Source of the DNA: JAPHSX01 sp039714395
GTDB taxonomy: Bacteria; Pseudomonadota; Gammaproteobacteria; Thiohalomonadales; Thiohalomonadaceae
Length of the DNA: 64,000 bases
Direction: 5' to 3'
Assembly (NCBI GenBank): GCA_039714395.1
Contig: JBDLJH010000011.1
Location: 1-64,000 of the forward strand
Made by a program: the position numbers and the translations under genes. Of the stretch, positions 61,569 to 64,000 are shown piece by piece. The notes under the pieces were generated by a model that worked only from the letters and a program-made list of their open reading frames with translations, did not search any database and had not been told where the DNA came from. The first letter of the stretch is position 1. The number at the start of each line of letters is the position of its first letter.

Positions 61569-62759
61569 ATGACCATTTCACAAGATGACTGGGATGAATT
61601 TGGCTTCGATACTCTGGCGGTGCGTGCCGGGCAGGTGCGCAGTAGTGAGGGTGAGCAGAGCGAGCCGATCTTTCCCACCTCCAGCTTTACCTATAATAGT
61701 GCAGCACAGGCGGCGGCCCGTTTCGGCGGTACCGAGCCGGGTAATATCTACTCACGCTTTACCAATCCCACGGTTCGTACCTTCGAGCAGCGTCTTGCCG
61801 CGCTGGAGGGGGGGGAGCAGTGTGTTGCTACCAGCTCTGGGATGGCTGCGATCCTCTCCACCTGCATGGGGCTGCTCAAGGCGGGCGATCACATTGTCTC
61901 CTCGCGTTCGGTCTTCGGTACCACGGTGGTGTTGTTCGATAATTTCATGGCCAAGTTTGGGGTGGAGACCAGCTACGTCTCATTGACAGACTATGAGGGC
62001 TGGGCGGCGGCGATCCGTCCCAATACCAAACTACTGTTTCTTGAGACACCCTCCAACCCGTTGCTTGAGGTGGCCGATATCGCACGCCTCGTTGAACTGG
62101 CACATTCGAAGGGTTGTCTGTTAGTGGTAGATAATTGCCTCTGTACTCCGGCGCTACAACAGCCCCTGAAGCTGGGGGCCGATGTAGTGATCCACTCGGC
62201 GACCAAATATATCGACGGTCAGGGACGCGCCATGGGTGGTGCCGTCGTGGGCAGTAAGGAGCTGATGCAACATGTTTACGCCTTTCTGCGTTCGGCTGGC
62301 CCGACGATGAGCACCTTTAACGCCTGGATCTTTCTTAAGGGTCTGGAGACACTCAAAATACGCATGCGCGCACATAGCGAAAATGCCCTTGAACTGGCGC
62401 AGTGGTTAGAACAGCAGCCGGGGATTAAACGTGTCTTTTATCCGGGCCTGGCCTCACACCCGCAGCATGAACTGGCCACCAGTCAGCAGAGCGGATTTGG
62501 CGGTATCGTTGCCTTTGAGGTGGACGGTGGAAAGGAGCATGCATGGCGCACTATCGATGCCACTCGCGTGATCTCTATTACCGCCAACCTTGGTGATACC
62601 AAGAGCACTATCACCCACCCGGCGACCACTACTCATGGTCGTCTTACCCCAGAGCAAAAGGCGGAGTCAGGGATCACTGACGGACTGGTGCGTATCTCCG
62701 TCGGCCTCGAGGAGGTAGAAGACCTTAAAGCAGATCTGGCGCGTGGTTTTGATGTGTAA
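61569..62759 (+). CDS. metZ: O-succinylhomoserine sulfhydrylase
   Basis: 396 residues from the ATG at 61569 (AGGAAGG upstream; GTG at 61566 is an alternative). Cys/Met-metabolism PLP enzyme: PLP Lys in HSATKYIDGQGR (about residue 210), GTEPGNIYSRFTNPT, and THPATTTHGRL near the C-terminus. The family converts O-succinylhomoserine plus sulfide to homocysteine. Its place after purF is that of Pseudomonas metZ, which favours this over a MetB cystathionine synthase. Confidence 0.92.
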   Translation: MTISQDDWDEFGFDTLAVRAGQVRSSEGEQSEPIFPTSSFTYNSAAQAAARFGGTEPGNIYSRFTNPTVRTFEQRLAALEGGEQCVATSSGMAAILSTCMGLLKAGDHIVSSRSVFGTTVVLFDNFMAKFGVETSYVSLTDYEGWAAAIRPNTKLLFLETPSNPLLEVADIARLVELAHSKGCLLVVDNCLCTPALQQPLKLGADVVIHSATKYIDGQGRAMGGAVVGSKELMQHVYAFLRSAGPTMSTFNAWIFLKGLETLKIRMRAHSENALELAQWLEQQPGIKRVFYPGLASHPQHELATSQQSGFGGIVAFEVDGGKEHAWRTIDATRVISITANLGDTKSTITHPATTTHGRLTPEQKAESGITDGLVRISVGLEEVEDLKADLARGFDV

Positions 62760-62797
62760 CTTGTGGCCTAAATTTGTTAAATAAACGGAGTAAGAAA

Positions 62798-63160
62798 ATG
62801 ATAAAAATCATTCTTCCCTTCATGTTGTTTACAGTGGTGGCTTTTGCTGCCCCACCGCCGGATCATCCTTCGGTGGAACAGGCAGCAGAGACGATGCGTC
62901 TGCCGCGCAATCCTAATCTCGATCACCTGCCGAATCGTGCTACGGTGGTACAATCGATCCGTAGCAATGAATATGTGTACATTGAGGTGAAGAACGATGA
63001 GGGCCAGTTTTGGCTGGCCGCGCCTGCTGAGAAGTTTAATCAGGGAGATACGGTTCGTTATAGCAACGGCACCTTGATGCAGAATTTCTACAGTAAAAAA
63101 CATCAGCGTACTTTTGATGCGGTCTGGTTCGTTAGTAAGGTCGAGGTGATTAACGAATAG
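62798..63160 (+). CDS. exported SH3-like (NrfJ-related) small protein
   Basis: 120 residues from the ATG at 62798 (ACGGAGTAAG upstream); the opening at 62774 is not needed. Signal peptide IKIILPFMLFTVVAFA. The mature part from residue 45 has the pattern VVQSIRSNEYVYIEVKNDEG, FWLAAP, GDTVRYSNGTLMQNFYSKKHQRTFD, and VWFVSKV, which I recognise from NrfJ-like and GW-like small periplasmic proteins that end with a RTFDxIxF strand. Function not established. Probably cotranscribed with the methyltransferase 11 bp downstream. Confidence 0.75.
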   Translation: MIKIILPFMLFTVVAFAAPPPDHPSVEQAAETMRLPRNPNLDHLPNRATVVQSIRSNEYVYIEVKNDEGQFWLAAPAEKFNQGDTVRYSNGTLMQNFYSKKHQRTFDAVWFVSKVEVINE

Positions 63161-63171
63161 AGGAGTGTGTC

Positions 63172-63789
63172 ATGGGCGAACGTCAGAGACACTGGGAGCA
63201 GGTGTATCAAAGCAAGGAGAGCACCGAGGTTAGCTGGTATCAGGAGTATCCCGGTCAGTCGGTGCAGATGATCGAAAAGGCAGTGTCGTCACCGGATGAC
63301 GCCATTATTGATGTGGGCGGTGGTGCCTCGGTGCTGGTTGATAGCCTGCTGCAAAAGGGCTATAGCCGGCCGGCTGTACTCGATATCTCCGCTGCCGCTT
63401 TGAAGTGTGCACAGCAACGGCTCTGTGAGCAGGCAAACAAGGTTGAGTGGTTTGCTTCTGATGTCACGGCCTTTGAGCCACCCCACCGTTTTTTACTTTG
63501 GCATGACCGTGCCGTATTTCACTTCCTTACCGACAACGCCGATCGTGAAAAATATCTCGCCGTGCTGCGTAAAGCATTGGAGCCGAATGCCCACCTGGTG
63601 ATCGCCACCTTTGCCGAGGACGGACCCGAAATGTGCAGTGGTTTGCCTGTAGAACGCTATGATAGTGAGAAGATTGTGCAGACTCTTGGTGGTGAGTTTG
63701 AACTGTTAGAAAAACATACCGAGACGCATACCACGCCGGCTGGTGGTGAACAGAAATTTAACTACTTTCTGTTTCGATATTGTTCGTGA
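63172..63789 (+). CDS. class I SAM-dependent methyltransferase
   Basis: 205 residues. SAM loop IIDVGGGASVLVDSLL (about residues 44-59), acidic end VLDISAAAL, and the segment LLWHDRAVFHFLTD. The pattern of HWEQVYQSKESTEVSWYQEYP at the N-terminus is shared by a group of small thiopurine/tellurite-type methyltransferases. Substrate unknown. A ribosome site (AGAGGAGTGTGTC) precedes the ATG. Confidence 0.85.
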   Translation: MGERQRHWEQVYQSKESTEVSWYQEYPGQSVQMIEKAVSSPDDAIIDVGGGASVLVDSLLQKGYSRPAVLDISAAALKCAQQRLCEQANKVEWFASDVTAFEPPHRFLLWHDRAVFHFLTDNADREKYLAVLRKALEPNAHLVIATFAEDGPEMCSGLPVERYDSEKIVQTLGGEFELLEKHTETHTTPAGGEQKFNYFLFRYCS

Positions 63790-63801
63790 TAAGCCCTGTC
63801 G

Positions 63802-64000
63802 ATGAGCATCACTGAGCTGTCCCTGCTACAGCGAAGAAGCCAACTGCTGCAGCTCTACCGTATCGCCCTTGATGCGGTTTCGGGTGAGGCGGCGGTCACT
63901 CGGTTTCTGCACGATAATTCAATAAATAAAAAATGTTCTGTTGTTGCTGTCGGTAAGGCTGCCGCCGCGATGGCGAAGGGGGCGCAGCAGGAGCTTGGAG
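63802..64000 (+). CDS. glycerate 2-kinase, MOFRL family (partial at window end)
   Basis: The first 66 codons of a gene that runs off the window. The ATG at 63802 is 13 bp after the methyltransferase stop, so it may be in the same operon. The visible part, with LQLYRIALDAVSGEAAVTRF and then VVAVGKAAAAMAKGA, matches the N-terminus of class-II glycerate kinases (GckA/TtuD, DUF4147 domain). The MOFRL C-terminal domain would lie beyond the edge. The product phosphorylates D-glycerate to 2-phosphoglycerate. Confidence 0.75.
   Translation, partial: MSITELSLLQRRSQLLQLYRIALDAVSGEAAVTRFLHDNSINKKCSVVAVGKAAAAMAKGAQQELG

Noticed and set aside
1..64000. CRISPR array, prophage or biosynthetic gene cluster
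   Set aside because: No regularly spaced direct repeats, no phage structural genes and no modular synthase genes are present.

Overview
This window looks like a chromosomal segment of a gammaproteobacterium. The gene orders leuCDB-asd-usg-fimV-truA and trpFBA-accD-folC-dedD-cvpA-purF-metZ are typical of Pseudomonadales and Chromatiales-type genomes. A 4.5S SRP RNA lies directly upstream of dnaX-ebfC-recR, rsgA and orn are near neighbours, and the sigma factor is sigma-32. Genus cannot be fixed from sequence alone. Coding density is high in the two flanks. The middle (about 28.5-42.6 kb) is accessory in character: looser, repeat-bearing and partly AT-rich.

Layout. 0.3-8.3 kb: DUF1249 protein, an alpha/beta hydrolase with a tiny overlapping membrane-peptide ORF, an MltF-like transglycosylase with two solute-binding domains, ubiA, a 158-bp MITE, an exported hydrolase, and an acyl-CoA synthetase. 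8.4-11.8 kb: tRNA-Ser(GGA), SRP RNA, dnaX, ebfC and recR. 11.9-17.5 kb: rsgA, a small cytochrome c, an M48 protease, orn, an orphan cheB, and rpoH, whose promoter carries a CIRCE operator. 17.6-20.2 kb: the AmmeMemoRadiSam triad. 20.4-28.5 kb: mogA-prmB-(small acidic protein)-hemN, a GGDEF/EAL protein, aroC and an MFS transporter.

Accessory middle. A small locus of membrane protein, tautomerase and methyltransferase is transcribed away from a CadC-like winged-helix/TolB-like/TPR regulator. Then come a dienelactone-hydrolase-like exported protein, a lone tyrosine recombinase, a Crp-like regulator with an SDR and a TVP38-type membrane protein, and three unrecognised exported proteins. A three-gene electron-transfer module follows (39.4-42.1 kb): a membrane-anchored FAD/NAD/2Fe-2S reductase, a histidine-rich membrane protein, and an anchored octaheme cytochrome c with an acidic tail. 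This module is the best candidate here for an undescribed system. Repeats in this part include an 82-bp palindrome, a MITE with 18-bp termini, and three copies of a roughly 75-bp dispersed repeat.

42.6-64 kb is biosynthetic: leucine (LysR plus leuCDB), asd and its cysteine-less paralogue, fimV, truA, trpFBA, accD, folC, dedD, cvpA, purF, metZ, an SH3-like exported protein, a methyltransferase, and the start of a glycerate 2-kinase gene cut by the window edge.
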